A DNA stretch of 64,000 nt from Sediminibacterium sp. (GTDB lineage Bacteria; Bacteroidota; Bacteroidia; B-17B0; Aurantibacillaceae): the NCBI GenBank assembly GCA_030054095.1, contig JASGCO010000006.1, forward strand, positions 119,312 to 183,311. Direction: 5' to 3'. Shown in pieces: positions 18,124-27,449 of this stretch. A model generated the notes under the pieces. That model worked only from the letters and a program-made list of their open reading frames with translations. It made no database searches and was not told the DNA's origin. Both the position numbers and the translations under genes were made by a program. Position 1 is the stretch's first letter; every line of letters begins with the position of its first letter.

Positions 18124-18879
18124 TTAAAGCGAATAAACAATTTTGGTAAAGTCGTCGGCTTTTAAAGAAGCACCTCCGATTAAGCCCCCGTCAATATCCG
18201 GACAGGCAAAAAGTTCTTTTGCGTTTTGTGCGTTACAACTTCCGCCATACAAAATAGTCAGGTTGTCTGCAAGCGCGTCACCATAATTATCTTTTATTAA
18301 AGCGCGTATAAACGCGTGCATGGACTGTGCCTGTTCCGGACTGGCTGTTTCGCCTGTTCCTATGGCCCAAACGGGTTCATAGGCCATAATAAGTTGTGCC
18401 CGTTCCGTATCGTTTAAGGCATTCCAAATGCTCATAATCTGTTTGCCAACTACCTGCTCCTGAGAACCGTTTAGGCGCTCTTCCAAACTTTCGCCCACAC
18501 ATAGTATAACCGTTAAACCCGACAACAGCGCTTGTTTTGTTTTTTCAATCAATAGTGTTTCCTGCTCATGATGATAGCCGCGTCGTTCGCTGTGCCCCAC
18601 TAATACATAACTACACCCCACTGATTTTAACGCGCCGGCCGATACTTCTCCTGTATAAGCGCCCTGCGCATGGGCGCTGCAATCCTGAGCCCCCAGGTGT
18701 ATTGATGAACCGGAAAGGTCGGAAGACAACACTCCCAAAAACGGGAAAGGCGGAATAAGCACTACACGTTCCTGTACATCAGAACCAATAAGTGACTGTA
18801 AAGATTTTACCAGTTCCCGGGCCTCGGTTAGTGTTTTATTCATTTTCCAGTTGCCCGCAACAATTTTTCTTCTTAGCAT
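18124..18879 (-). CDS. tpiA: Triosephosphate isomerase
   Basis: Interconverts dihydroxyacetone phosphate and glyceraldehyde-3-phosphate in glycolysis. From ATG 18879 the protein has 251 residues, normal for TIM. It starts MLRRKIVAGNWKMN, containing the substrate-binding Asn-x-Lys. The catalytic His lies in YVLVGHSERR and the catalytic Glu in AYEPVWAIGTG. The phosphate-binding segment ILYGGSCN and GLIGGASL are intact. The frame is open further upstream (to 18912) but that would overlap the permease gene; ATG 18879 gives a 7-base gap and the usual TIM N-terminus. Confidence 0.95.
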   Translation of the reverse strand: MLRRKIVAGNWKMNKTLTEARELVKSLQSLIGSDVQERVVLIPPFPFLGVLSSDLSGSSIHLGAQDCSAHAQGAYTGEVSAGALKSVGCSYVLVGHSERRGYHHEQETLLIEKTKQALLSGLTVILCVGESLEERLNGSQEQVVGKQIMSIWNALNDTERAQLIMAYEPVWAIGTGETASPEQAQSMHAFIRALIKDNYGDALADNLTILYGGSCNAQNAKELFACPDIDGGLIGGASLKADDFTKIVYSL

Positions 18880-18886
18880 GTGGTAT

Positions 18887-19966
18887 TTATTTAACGCGTA
18901 CGCGCGGATCAAGGATGCCGTACATAATATCTACTATAATACTGATGATTACAAATATGGTAGCGAAAATGAGCGTGGCGCCCATCACCACTGGCAAATC
19001 ATTTTTTGTAAGGGCTTCAAATACCTCGTTGCCAATCCCTTTCCAGCTAAAAATACGTTCTACAAATACAGCCCCCGCCATTAGTCCGGCAAACCAACCC
19101 GAAATAGCTGTAATAACGGGATTTAACGCATTTTTAAGAGCATGTTTTATAATAATTTTACGAAAACGAAGCCCCTTGGCCTTGGCCGTGCGGATATAAT
19201 CCTGCGACATAACATCCAGTAACGAACTTCGAGTTAACTGAATAACAATGGATAGGGGGCGAATGCCCAGAGTGATGGCAGGAAGAATAAGGTTTTTCAG
19301 TTTCAGCACTTCCCCATCCCAAACATCCATATCGTATAAACTCCCCGAAGGCGAAAGACCGGTGTATTTCGTAAGCACATAACCAAACAACCAGGCAATA
19401 ACAAGCCCAACTAAAAAAGAAGGCGCCGACATACCAAACACGGTAGCGTTCACAAAAATGAATTTATCAATGAATGAATTTTTACGGGTAGCGGCAACAA
19501 TGCCTAATAAAATTCCCAAAAAAGAAGCAATCAGGATAGAGGCAAATGCTAATACAGCTGTCTCAGGTAAGGTATCGGCAATAATTTCACTAACGTTACG
19601 TTTGGTGATGTAAGAACGGCGGAGGTAAGGAACTTTTATAACACAGGCATACGATTTACCAATTGTAAAAAGTGGAACCCAGCTGTACTTTTCAGGGTTA
19701 AGGAATAAAAGGTCTTTGTTATTCTGATAGTTATGTACCGAAACGGGCGAAAGGTCGTTCAGGTAATGAGCATATTGGGTTAAAATGGGTTTGTCGGTAC
19801 CTAAGTCGCGGTGAATAGCCTCTACAGCTCCCTTGTTGGCACGTTGCCCGAGCATAATGGTGGCAGGGTCGCCGGGTAAAACATTAAATAGAAAAAAAAT
19901 GGTAGTAATCACCCCAAACAACACCACAATTCCGTAACCTATTTTTTTTACAATAAACTGAATCAC
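18887..19966 (-). CDS. Oligopeptide/dipeptide-type ABC transporter permease
   Basis: 359 residues. N-terminus MIQFIVKKIGYGIVVLFGVITTIFF then FNVLPGDPATIMLGQRA, the hallmark of DppB/OppB-type permeases. Six transmembrane segments with a large periplasmic loop. The EAA loop is visible as DYIRTAKAKGLRFRKIIIKHALKNA, where it contacts the ATPase. Probably one half of a peptide, nickel or similar importer, but no partner permease, ATPase or binding protein is in this window; a lone DppB in front of tpiA and prmA is unusual. Divergent from the patatin gene across 46 bp. Confidence 0.85.
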   Translation of the reverse strand: MIQFIVKKIGYGIVVLFGVITTIFFLFNVLPGDPATIMLGQRANKGAVEAIHRDLGTDKPILTQYAHYLNDLSPVSVHNYQNNKDLLFLNPEKYSWVPLFTIGKSYACVIKVPYLRRSYITKRNVSEIIADTLPETAVLAFASILIASFLGILLGIVAATRKNSFIDKFIFVNATVFGMSAPSFLVGLVIAWLFGYVLTKYTGLSPSGSLYDMDVWDGEVLKLKNLILPAITLGIRPLSIVIQLTRSSLLDVMSQDYIRTAKAKGLRFRKIIIKHALKNALNPVITAISGWFAGLMAGAVFVERIFSWKGIGNEVFEALTKNDLPVVMGATLIFATIFVIISIIVDIMYGILDPRVRVK

Positions 19967-20012
19967 TTTGTTAAAAAGTACAGACTACTAATTAACTAAA
20001 TATATTTTTTAT

Positions 20013-22364
20013 ATGAAATACTTTTATTTTCAGAATGTAATATGGAAGTTTGTATATTATTCTTTGTTGAGCAGATTCAGGCGGATATTCATCTTATTTT
20101 TAGCTGGATTTTTACAGGTAGCATTTATTCAGGCGCAAAAGGTCGGGTTGGTTTTAAGTGGAGGAGGTGCCAGCGGACTGGCACACATAGGCGTTTTAAA
20201 AGCACTTGAAGAACATGGTGTTCCCGTTGATTACATCAGTGGCACCAGTATAGGTGGGTTAATAGGGGCATATTATGCTTCGGGTTATACGCCGGCGGAA
20301 ATAGAAGAGATTGTAAAGCAGTCTTTTTTTATTAAAGTAACGCGGGGGGAGGTTCCTTTTCAGAATACGTTTTTACTAAAACAAAGAGAATCCGATGCCT
20401 CAATGATCACGTTCAAGATTAATCCAGGAAAAACCATACTTAGAAACCTTCCGGCAAATGTCATTAATTCGGTACCCATTGATTATTTTCTTATGGAAAC
20501 GTTTTGTACAGCTTCGGCCGGTTCTCATTACCGATTCGATAGTTTGCTGGTGCCTTTCCGGTGTGTAGCGTCTGATGTACAAAACAAACGTTTAAAAGTG
20601 TTTAAAGAAGGAGATCTGGCAACGGCGGTACGCGCTAGTATGAGTTACCCGTTTTACCTGCGTCCTATAGAAGTGGACAGCGCGTTGTTATTTGATGGTG
20701 GATTGTATAATAATTTTACAACAGATGTCATGTATAGTGAATTTGGGCCTGATTTTATTATTGGCTCCAATGTATCAGAACGTACACTTCCTCCTGATGA
20801 TGATGATCTTTATCTTCAGTTGCGGAACATGCTGATGAATCAAACTAATTTTGATCCTGTATGTGAGAACGGCATTTTACTTCAGCCATGGAGTGATGTA
20901 AGTATTTTTAATTTTGATGATGCCCGCCGTTTAATTGATAGCGGATACGTAGAAACAGTGCGTAATATGGATAAGATTAGGGCGCAGGTAGCCCGGCAAA
21001 TTGACCGCCCGATATTACAACAGAAACGGAATAAATTCCGCGAAGAACGGGAGAGGAGTGTTATGTTTTCCTCATTAGGGATAGAAGGGGTTAGCCCATC
21101 GCAGCAGGAATACATTCAAAAGGGATTGCTTTATAGAAATGAACCGTTTACCATGCGTCAATTTAAATACCGTTATTTCAGATTGGCATCCGATGGACTG
21201 ATTAAAAACCTTTATCCGGTAGCGCGTTATTCAGAAACCGATTCGTCGTACCATCTTAAACTAAAGGTCAGGGTAGAAAAGCCGCTGCTCATTGATGTAG
21301 GAGCACTGGTAAGTAATCGCCCGATCAGTGAGGCCTTTCTGGGAATACAGTACAATCATTTGGGACGTAAAGGATTTACGGCATACGCGAATGGGTATGT
21401 TGGTAAATTACATACCAGCACACACGCCCGTCTGCGGTTCGATTTCCCGGGACGTTTCCCGTTTTACATTGAACCTGCCTATACCATTTCGCGTTGGGAT
21501 TATTTTGGTAGCAGTGTATTGTTTTATAATCTTCTTAAACCCGCTTACCTTTTACAGTTAGATCAGTTTGGCGAAGTCACACTGGGAGCTCCCGTAGGAA
21601 ACATATCCAAGATCATGTTAAGTGGCGGAATTAGTGAGTGGCAGAATTCCTATTACCAGACAGATTTTTTTACGAAGCAGGATACAACGGACCGCACGTA
21701 CTTTGATTATGGCTACGGACAAATTAATTACCAGTTGAATACACTTAACCGTAAAATGTACGCAAGCAGCGGATCATTTATTAATGCGCGGATAAGGTAT
21801 CTTCAGGGGCGTGAGAGTTATTTCCCTGGCAGTACATCAAACGATACCGTTGAATTTCGTAACTATAGCCGGAGGCCTTGGTTTCAGGCAAAACTAACGG
21901 TTGATAATTATTTGCGAACGTTTAAAGGATTTACAATTGGTACGTTTGGAGAAGCCGTTTTTTCCACGCAGGGTTTTTTTAATAACTACACAGCGTCTAT
22001 TTTATCGGCACCGGCATTTAACCCCACGCCCGAAAGCCAGACGTTTTTTATTGATGATTACCGGGCGCATAATTATTTCGCCGGTGGAATTAAAGCCATA
22101 ACAACCCCCTACAAAGGACTGGATGTGCGCCTTGAAGCATATATTTTCCAGCCGGTAAATTCTATTTTGCGCGACGAAAAAAATAAGCCTAAGTACAGTA
22201 CACCTTTTCTTTACCGGCATTTTGTAGCCTCTGCCACAGCGGTGTACAATACGGCATTAGGGCCATTTAGTCTTGGAGTAAACTATTACGACCGGAATAA
22301 TAACGCATTTTCTTTCTTTTTCCATTTTGGATATATCTTGTTCAACCGTAAATCAATAGATTAA
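20013..22364 (+). CDS. Patatin-like phospholipase fused to an outer-membrane barrel
   Basis: 783 residues. After a hydrophobic signal (about 25-41, ending IQAQ) comes a patatin domain: oxyanion loop GGGASG (50-55), nucleophile elbow GTSIG with Ser79, and the catalytic Asp in FDGGLYNN near residue 228, so the Ser-Asp dyad is complete. A POTRA-like linker (~340-425) follows, then a ~350-residue C-terminal region of amphipathic strands typical of a BamA/Omp85-family barrel. This is the layout of FplA/PlpD-like (type Vd-like) lipases, where the barrel anchors or exports the lipase. Predicted: lipid acyl hydrolase at the outer membrane. Monocistronic or with the AhpD-like gene 19 bases downstream. 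Confidence 0.85.
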   Translation: MKYFYFQNVIWKFVYYSLLSRFRRIFILFLAGFLQVAFIQAQKVGLVLSGGGASGLAHIGVLKALEEHGVPVDYISGTSIGGLIGAYYASGYTPAEIEEIVKQSFFIKVTRGEVPFQNTFLLKQRESDASMITFKINPGKTILRNLPANVINSVPIDYFLMETFCTASAGSHYRFDSLLVPFRCVASDVQNKRLKVFKEGDLATAVRASMSYPFYLRPIEVDSALLFDGGLYNNFTTDVMYSEFGPDFIIGSNVSERTLPPDDDDLYLQLRNMLMNQTNFDPVCENGILLQPWSDVSIFNFDDARRLIDSGYVETVRNMDKIRAQVARQIDRPILQQKRNKFREERERSVMFSSLGIEGVSPSQQEYIQKGLLYRNEPFTMRQFKYRYFRLASDGLIKNLYPVARYSETDSSYHLKLKVRVEKPLLIDVGALVSNRPISEAFLGIQYNHLGRKGFTAYANGYVGKLHTSTHARLRFDFPGRFPFYIEPAYTISRWDYFGSSVLFYNLLKPAYLLQLDQFGEVTLGAPVGNISKIMLSGGISEWQNSYYQTDFFTKQDTTDRTYFDYGYGQINYQLNTLNRKMYASSGSFINARIRYLQGRESYFPGSTSNDTVEFRNYSRRPWFQAKLTVDNYLRTFKGFTIGTFGEAVFSTQGFFNNYTASILSAPAFNPTPESQTFFIDDYRAHNYFAGGIKAITTPYKGLDVRLEAYIFQPVNSILRDEKNKPKYSTPFLYRHFVASATAVYNTALGPFSLGVNYYDRNNNAFSFFFHFGYILFNRKSID

Positions 22365-22383
22365 CCACTTTAGTAAAACGTAC

Positions 22384-22734
22384 ATGAGTTCAATTGTTGA
22401 TGAATTTAACACCTACCGTTCTAAAATGAACGAAGTAATACTGGAAAAAGATAACCTGGTATTAAAACGTTTGTTTAATCTGGACGCGAATACCTATGCC
22501 GAAGGCGCACTGAATGTGAAAACCAAGGAACTATTAGGATTGGTTGCCAGTATGGTATTGCGTTGCGATGATTGTATTAAGTATCATCTTGGAAAGTGCC
22601 ACGAACAGGGTTGTTCCACAGCCGAAATCTATGAAGTGTTTGCCGTTGCCAATATTGTGGGGGGAACGATTGTTATCCCACATACGCGCAGGGCAGCAGA
22701 GTATTGGGAAGCGTTAGTATCCGCTCAAGGATAG
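22384..22734 (+). CDS. AhpD-like / carboxymuconolactone decarboxylase-family protein
   Basis: A 116-residue all-helical protein with the AhpD-fold active site Cys61-Asp-Asp-Cys64 followed by His68 (RCDDCIKYHLGKC) and the downstream ATAEIYE-like segment (STAEIYEVFAVANIVGGT). The CxxC suggests a peroxidase or thiol-reductase role rather than true carboxymuconolactone decarboxylase. It follows the patatin gene closely and converges on folC. Substrate unknown. Confidence 0.85.
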   Translation: MSSIVDEFNTYRSKMNEVILEKDNLVLKRLFNLDANTYAEGALNVKTKELLGLVASMVLRCDDCIKYHLGKCHEQGCSTAEIYEVFAVANIVGGTIVIPHTRRAAEYWEALVSAQG

Positions 22735-22773
22735 GGATGCGGCTATAGGTTTTAGTCTGAATGCCGGCAGGAA

Positions 22774-24075
22774 TTATTCGCTGCTTATGTTTAAAGCATC
22801 GGCTACTACAAAAGTACTACCACCAATCAGTATAAAATCATCTTTTTTAGCCGCCTTCTTAGCGGCCAGCCAGCCTCCTTCAACAGTGTTAAACGCTTTG
22901 CCTTTTAGTTTAAAAGACTCTGCTTGCTTTAGCAATTCAACAGCTTGTAACGACCGGGGCACAGAAGCGGTTACAAAATAATAGGAGGCAGAAGCAGGTA
23001 GTAGTTTTAGTATTTTGGAAAGATCTTTATCGTTTACCGCTCCAAAAACAACATGGAGTTGTTTATAGGTATAACGACCCAGGTTATCGAGTACCTGCGT
23101 AATTCCATCTTCGTTATGACCCGTATCGGCAACGGTTAACGGTTTATCCGATAAAACCTGCCAGCGCCCCTGAAGCCCTGTTAGCTTTACTATCTGGCGC
23201 AACGCGGCGGTTACCATGTTGTCTTCTATCAGAAATCCTTTTTGTTTTAATATTTCCACAGTATATAAAACACCCATCAGGTTTTTCTGTTGGTAGGCTC
23301 CCAATAGATCCAGTTCGTATATTTTGGATTCGTAGGTAGAACGGTTTAGCACTGTAATAGTTTGAAATCCCTTGTGCAAATGCGCGGAAATGATGCGATA
23401 GTACTTATCGGCAAACACAATGGGAGCGCGGAGATCTTTAGCAACAGCGTTAAAAACCGCTTGTGAATCGCTCTGGTATTGACTAATGGTTACAGGAACT
23501 TTCGATTTTATAATGCCTGCTTTTTCAGCTGCTATTTTATCAGGAGTATCTCCCAACAAATTCATGTGATCCAGACTAATATTTGTAATTAAACTGGTTA
23601 CGGGGGTTATTACATTGGTCGAATCCAACCTTCCGCCAAGCCCTACTTCTATAACGGCTACATCTACTTCTTCGGCAGCAAAGTAGTGAAAGGCCAGAGC
23701 AACCGACCATTCAAAAAAGCTGGGCTCTATAGCCTCGAAATGAGATTTGTAATTCTCTACAAAATCAATCACCGTATTTTTGGGGATTAGTTTGCCATTT
23801 ATTTTAATCCGTTCCCTGAAATCGGTTAAGTGTGGCGAAGTGTATAATCCTGTTTTGTAACCGGCTTGTTGCAATATGGCCGCTAACATGTGGCTGCTGC
23901 TGCCTTTGCCGTTAGTGCCTGCTACATGTACACATCTGAGTTTAGTGTGAGGTTTCCCCAACACTTCCATTAACTTAATGGTGTTGCTTAGGTCGGCCTT
24001 GTAGGCAACTGCTCCCACGCGCTGATACATGGGTAAACGGGAAAACAAATACGCCAGTGTTTGTGTATAGGTCAT
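22774..24075 (-). CDS. folC: Folylpolyglutamate synthase / dihydrofolate synthase
   Basis: 433-residue Mur-ligase-family enzyme that adds glutamate to dihydropteroate and folates in the cytoplasm. The ATP P-loop region is HVAGTNGKGSSSHMLAAIL (about 49-67). Also visible: TSPHLTDFRERI (folate site), TNISLDHMNLLGDTPDKIA with the AEKAGIIK segment, and DTGHNEDGI in the C-terminal domain. Length is normal. Last gene of an exbB-exbD-tonB-folC unit, six bases after tonB. Confidence 0.94.
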   Translation of the reverse strand: MTYTQTLAYLFSRLPMYQRVGAVAYKADLSNTIKLMEVLGKPHTKLRCVHVAGTNGKGSSSHMLAAILQQAGYKTGLYTSPHLTDFRERIKINGKLIPKNTVIDFVENYKSHFEAIEPSFFEWSVALAFHYFAAEEVDVAVIEVGLGGRLDSTNVITPVTSLITNISLDHMNLLGDTPDKIAAEKAGIIKSKVPVTISQYQSDSQAVFNAVAKDLRAPIVFADKYYRIISAHLHKGFQTITVLNRSTYESKIYELDLLGAYQQKNLMGVLYTVEILKQKGFLIEDNMVTAALRQIVKLTGLQGRWQVLSDKPLTVADTGHNEDGITQVLDNLGRYTYKQLHVVFGAVNDKDLSKILKLLPASASYYFVTASVPRSLQAVELLKQAESFKLKGKAFNTVEGGWLAAKKAAKKDDFILIGGSTFVVADALNISSE

Positions 24076-24081
24076 TCCAAA

Positions 24082-24927
24082 TTATTCAAATGCAAAGATA
24101 ATGGTAATCGTTCCCCGTTGTTCTTCGTATTGCCCGTTAGGGCTGAACTTAGTAGCTTTTGCCGCCTGAACGGCTTTGGCTTTCAGTAAGGCGCTGCTGG
24201 TAGTAGTGCCGCGACCGGTAGCGGTAGCTTCAATCACATTTCCTTCTTTATCTACTACAATTTCCACAACTACTTTTCCTTCTTCTTTCGTGTCGCTGGG
24301 CAATTTAGGTTTGTTTACTACGTTACGGCCGTTAAGGTCAAATCCAAATTTACCGCCCCCAAAACCCGGCCCGCTTCCGGGTCCTTTCCCTGGCCCATTG
24401 CCGCCATCATTTCCTGTTCCTGATCCGCCGGTTCCGTTTTTAAAAGGATCACCATCCGGGCTTCCGTTTTGACCGGCTTCACTGTTGTTGCCAATTCCCC
24501 CGCCATTTTTGCCACTCTCTTTCTTAAATTTATCCGCCATCTTTTCAGCGGCTGTTTTTTCCTTAGGTTTTACGGTTTCTTTAACCGGGGTAATAACAGT
24601 GGTGTTATTTTTTACTTCAGGTTTTGTCTCTTCTTTTACTTCTACCTCACTTTCAGGATCGGTGAGTAGTTCTTCTGTTTTGGCAGGTTGTTCTTCCGTT
24701 ACTACATCGGTTACTTTACCTATACTGCCATACTCTACCACATCATTGCCCACATCCATCATCCCTAATGCCATTTCGCTACCCCCACCGCCACCGGTAG
24801 CAAACGGCGGATTTGGTGTAATCAATGTAAACAAGATAAGGAACAACAAAATAAGCCCAAATACAGCCAAACTGATAATGGCTGAAAGAATCCTGTTTTT
24901 ATTTTCTTCCTGTGCGCTTAACTGCAT
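24082..24927 (-). CDS. TonB-family energy transducer
   Basis: 281 residues. Short cytoplasmic N-terminus, one transmembrane segment (about 14-36, ILSAIISLAVFGLILLFLI). A long Pro/Lys/Glu- and Gly-rich periplasmic linker (about 45-195) includes GNDGGNGPGKGPGSGPGF-type runs. The C-terminal TonB domain (~205-281) contains GKVVVEIVVDKEGNVIEATA and ends RGTITIIFAFE. It should transmit proton-motive force from ExbBD to outer-membrane TonB-dependent receptors. Two bases after exbD. Confidence 0.88.
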   Translation of the reverse strand: MQLSAQEENKNRILSAIISLAVFGLILLFLILFTLITPNPPFATGGGGGSEMALGMMDVGNDVVEYGSIGKVTDVVTEEQPAKTEELLTDPESEVEVKEETKPEVKNNTTVITPVKETVKPKEKTAAEKMADKFKKESGKNGGGIGNNSEAGQNGSPDGDPFKNGTGGSGTGNDGGNGPGKGPGSGPGFGGGKFGFDLNGRNVVNKPKLPSDTKEEGKVVVEIVVDKEGNVIEATATGRGTTTSSALLKAKAVQAAKATKFSPNGQYEEQRGTITIIFAFE

Positions 24928-24929
24928 GT

Positions 24930-25331
24930 TTATTTATTAGGCGCGGTGGCCAGTACCGGTTTGCATTTTAATTTAATACTCAGCGTCATAATATCCGCAA
25001 TTACCTGAATGGGTAAGTCACGATCCAGATGCATAAAAATAACAGGTTCAATTTGCTTGGAAGAGTAAGCGGCTATTTCCGCTTCCAGATTGGTTTCCTG
25101 TATTTCCTTATTGTTAACGTAGTACTTTTTGTCTTTCGTTACGGCCAGATGAATGGGTTTATTTTCGTTGTCCAAAGTGCTTTTAGTAGTTGATTTGGCC
25201 AGGTTAATTTTAATGGAATTAGGACTTACCATGGTAGAGAGAATGAGGAAGAACAACAACAGAAAGAACATGATGTCGTTCAGTGAGTCGGTACTCACTT
25301 CTGATTCCCTGTGTTTTTTGCGAAGCGCCAT
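24930..25331 (-). CDS. ExbD/TolR-family proton-channel protein
   Basis: 133 residues with one N-terminal transmembrane helix (SLNDIMFFLLLFFLILSTMV). The critical membrane Asp is in LNDIMF. A small periplasmic domain follows (KYYVNNKEIQETNLEAEIAAY). Partners the ExbB-like gene 23 bases upstream and the TonB gene downstream; together they form the inner-membrane energising complex for nutrient uptake. Confidence 0.9.
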   Translation of the reverse strand: MALRKKHRESEVSTDSLNDIMFFLLLFFLILSTMVSPNSIKINLAKSTTKSTLDNENKPIHLAVTKDKKYYVNNKEIQETNLEAEIAAYSSKQIEPVIFMHLDRDLPIQVIADIMTLSIKLKCKPVLATAPNK

Positions 25332-25354
25332 GTTGGTAATTACGTTAAGTGAGT

Positions 25355-26095
25355 TTATTTAGAAGGCTCGTTCAGCATGTCCAGAAACTGAATCTGAGAG
25401 TCTTCCATACGGTGTGCCAATTTGTCTAAGCGGGCATTCAGCCAATGATAGCCCACAAACGCCAGTACCCCAACCACTAAACCGCCGGCCGACGTAATCA
25501 TTTTTTGGTATAAACCACTGGAAATAACTTCGATTTCCACTGTTTTGGCCAGTGAGATGTCGTAGAAAATTTTGATAACACCAATAATGGTACCAATGAA
25601 ACCAAACATAGGGGCAATACGTCCAATGATGTTAAGCGTCCCCAGATTTTTTTCAAGTTTGGCAATTTCGTTGCTGCCACTTTTACTCATGGCCTCGCGG
25701 ATTTCAGCCACCGGTTGGCCAATGCGGCTAACGCCCTGTTCAATCATGGCGCTTTCCGGAGTATTCATGTTTTTACACATACTGCGCGCGTTGGCAATAT
25801 TACCCTGATGAATCATATCCTTTAATCCGGAGATCAAATTGGGATTATGCTTGGAGGCCTTGCCAATTACAATGAGGCGTTCAACCAGAATGTAAATACT
25901 TACCAATAAAAGCAAGGCTAAGGGGATCATGATAGGACCACCTTTCATTACCATTTCGATCAGTGAAATTTTGGTTTCCGTTACTTCAGCCGTATTAGCT
26001 GGAAACCCGGTATTAGCAGTTTGTTGTGCCGCCGAATCCAGGGCAGTGGCAGCGTTAACAACGGCTGCGCCGGTTTGCAGAATGAAATGTAGCAT
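25355..26095 (-). CDS. ExbB/TolQ/MotA-family proton-channel protein
   Basis: 246 residues with three transmembrane segments: ~52-72 (GGPIMIPLALLLLVSIYILV), ~150-172 (IIGRIAPMFGFIGTIIGVIK) and ~190-215 (MITSAGGLVVGVLAFVGYHW). The conserved GxxAPxxGxxGTVxGMI-like pattern of the family is visible as IAPMFGFIGTIIGVI. First gene of the exbB-exbD-tonB-folC run. No clear promoter box is visible upstream. Confidence 0.9.
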   Translation of the reverse strand: MLHFILQTGAAVVNAATALDSAAQQTANTGFPANTAEVTETKISLIEMVMKGGPIMIPLALLLLVSIYILVERLIVIGKASKHNPNLISGLKDMIHQGNIANARSMCKNMNTPESAMIEQGVSRIGQPVAEIREAMSKSGSNEIAKLEKNLGTLNIIGRIAPMFGFIGTIIGVIKIFYDISLAKTVEIEVISSGLYQKMITSAGGLVVGVLAFVGYHWLNARLDKLAHRMEDSQIQFLDMLNEPSK

Positions 26096-26190
26096 CTGAG
26101 AATTTAATTGGTTAAAAATAGGGTTTAAAGCGACGTGTACTTTTTACTCAAGATGCTGATTTTAAACAGGGTTATGTTCATTATAATGTT

Positions 26191-26228
26191 AAAAATAAAA
26201 AAGGTTACAGCCGGGAAACTGTAACCTT
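26191..26228 (-). terminator. Terminator of prfA
   Basis: Ten-pair stem AAGGTTACAG / CTGTAACCTT with loop CCGGGAAA and an A-rich flank (26191-26202) that gives the U-tract on the minus strand; 21 bases after the prfA stop. Confidence 0.88.
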
Positions 26229-26249
26229 ATTAAAATTCGTTTTCAGATT

Positions 26250-27326
26250 TTATGCAGTCATTCCGCCTTCTTTAAGGCGTTCCGCATTTTCGGCAAATTG
26301 CAGTTTATCAATCATTTCCTGAATATCGCCGTTTACAAAATTTTCCAGATCGTAAAGCGTTTCGTTAATGCGATGATCCGTAATACGGTTCTGCGGATAG
26401 TTGTAAGTGCGTATTTTGGCACTCCGGTCGCCCGTAGTTACCATGGTTTTACGACGTTTTGATACATCTTCCAGCCGTTTCTGGTACTCAATATCGTATA
26501 ATTTAGAACGTAACATCTGCATGGCCTTTTCACGGTTCCCTAACTGGTTACGTTCCGTTTGGCACATGACCACCATGCCGGTAGGCTTGTGCGTTAAAAT
26601 CACCTTACTTTCAACCTTGTTCACGTTCTGTCCGCCGGCTCCACCACTTCGGGCTGTTTGCATTTCAATATCCGCCTCTTTTAATTCCACATCAAACTCT
26701 TCCGCCTCCGGTAATACCACCACGGTTGCCGCGCTGGTATGCACACGTCCCTGCGTTTCGGTAGCGGGAACCCTTTGTACGCGGTGTACGCCACTTTCAA
26801 ATTTTAGTACGCCATAAGCACCAGGGCCGTTTACGTTAAAAATAATCTCTTTATAACCACCCATTGTTCCGGGATTACTATCCACCACTTCAATTTTAAA
26901 CCCTTTTGTTTCGCAAAAGCGTGAGTACATTTCAAAAAGATTACCGGCAAAAATACTCGCTTCATCACCACCCGTACCGGCGCGTAGTTCCATCACGCAG
27001 TTTTTAGCGTCTTCCGGATCTTTGGGAATCAGCATCAGACGTATCTCTTCCGCCAATTCCGCTTCTTTGGCGCGGTTTTCTTCCAATTCCATTTTAGCCA
27101 TCTCCAGAAATTCCTTGTCCTTTTCGTTGGCAAGAATTTCTTTGGCATTTTCGATATTGGCCACTACATTTTTATAAACAGTAATCACTTCTACCACCTG
27201 GCCTAATTCCTTGTATTCAATATTGAGTTTCTTAAACGTTTTCATATCGGCAATAGTAGCCGGATCGGATAGTTTTAACTCCACATCCTGGTAACGCCGA
27301 ATGATTTCTTCCAGTTTATCTAACAT
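26250..27326 (-). CDS. prfA: Peptide chain release factor 1
   Basis: Recognises UAG and UAA stop codons. 358 residues from ATG 27326. The stop-codon-reading tripeptide PAT is in RVPATETQG (about 184-186), and the catalytic GGQ in [12 protein letters not shown] (about 229-231); PAT (not SPF) identifies RF1. The frame extends two codons to a TTG at 27332, but ATG 27326 is the better start, 18 bases downstream of a -7 box. Single gene with a strong terminator. Confidence 0.96.
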   Translation of the reverse strand: MLDKLEEIIRRYQDVELKLSDPATIADMKTFKKLNIEYKELGQVVEVITVYKNVVANIENAKEILANEKDKEFLEMAKMELEENRAKEAELAEEIRLMLIPKDPEDAKNCVMELRAGTGGDEASIFAGNLFEMYSRFCETKGFKIEVVDSNPGTMGGYKEIIFNVNGPGAYGVLKFESGVHRVQRVPATETQGRVHTSAATVVVLPEAEEFDVELKEADIEMQTARSGGAGGQNVNKVESKVILTHKPTGMVVMCQTERNQLGNREKAMQMLRSKLYDIEYQKRLEDVSKRRKTMVTTGDRSAKIRTYNYPQNRITDHRINETLYDLENFVNGDIQEMIDKLQFAENAERLKEGGMTA

Positions 27327-27343
27327 GTTCAAAAATAAGGTTG

Positions 27344-27351
27344 CAAAGATA
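27344..27351 (-). promoter_or_regulatory. -7 promoter box for prfA
   Basis: Minus strand reads TATCTTTG, an exact TAnnTTTG match, 17 bases before ATG 27326. Confidence 0.62.
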
Positions 27352-27390
27352 GTTATTTTGCTGATTTTGAGTGCATCGCCTCCGGGCGGG

Positions 27391-27421
27391 AATAAAAAAA
27401 GCGATCCTTCAAAAGGATCGC
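27391..27421 (-). terminator. Terminator of the DUF5606 gene
   Basis: Nine-pair GCGATCCTT / AAGGATCGC hairpin with a 3-base loop next to an A-run (27391-27400), U-run on the minus-strand RNA. Confidence 0.88.
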
Positions 27422-27449
27422 CTGTATTATCTTGGTACGTTAAATCAGA

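Noticed and set aside
24176..24940. Plus-strand open frames opposite tonB
   Set aside because: Proline-rich mirror images of the Gly-rich TonB linker; tonB is clearly the real gene.
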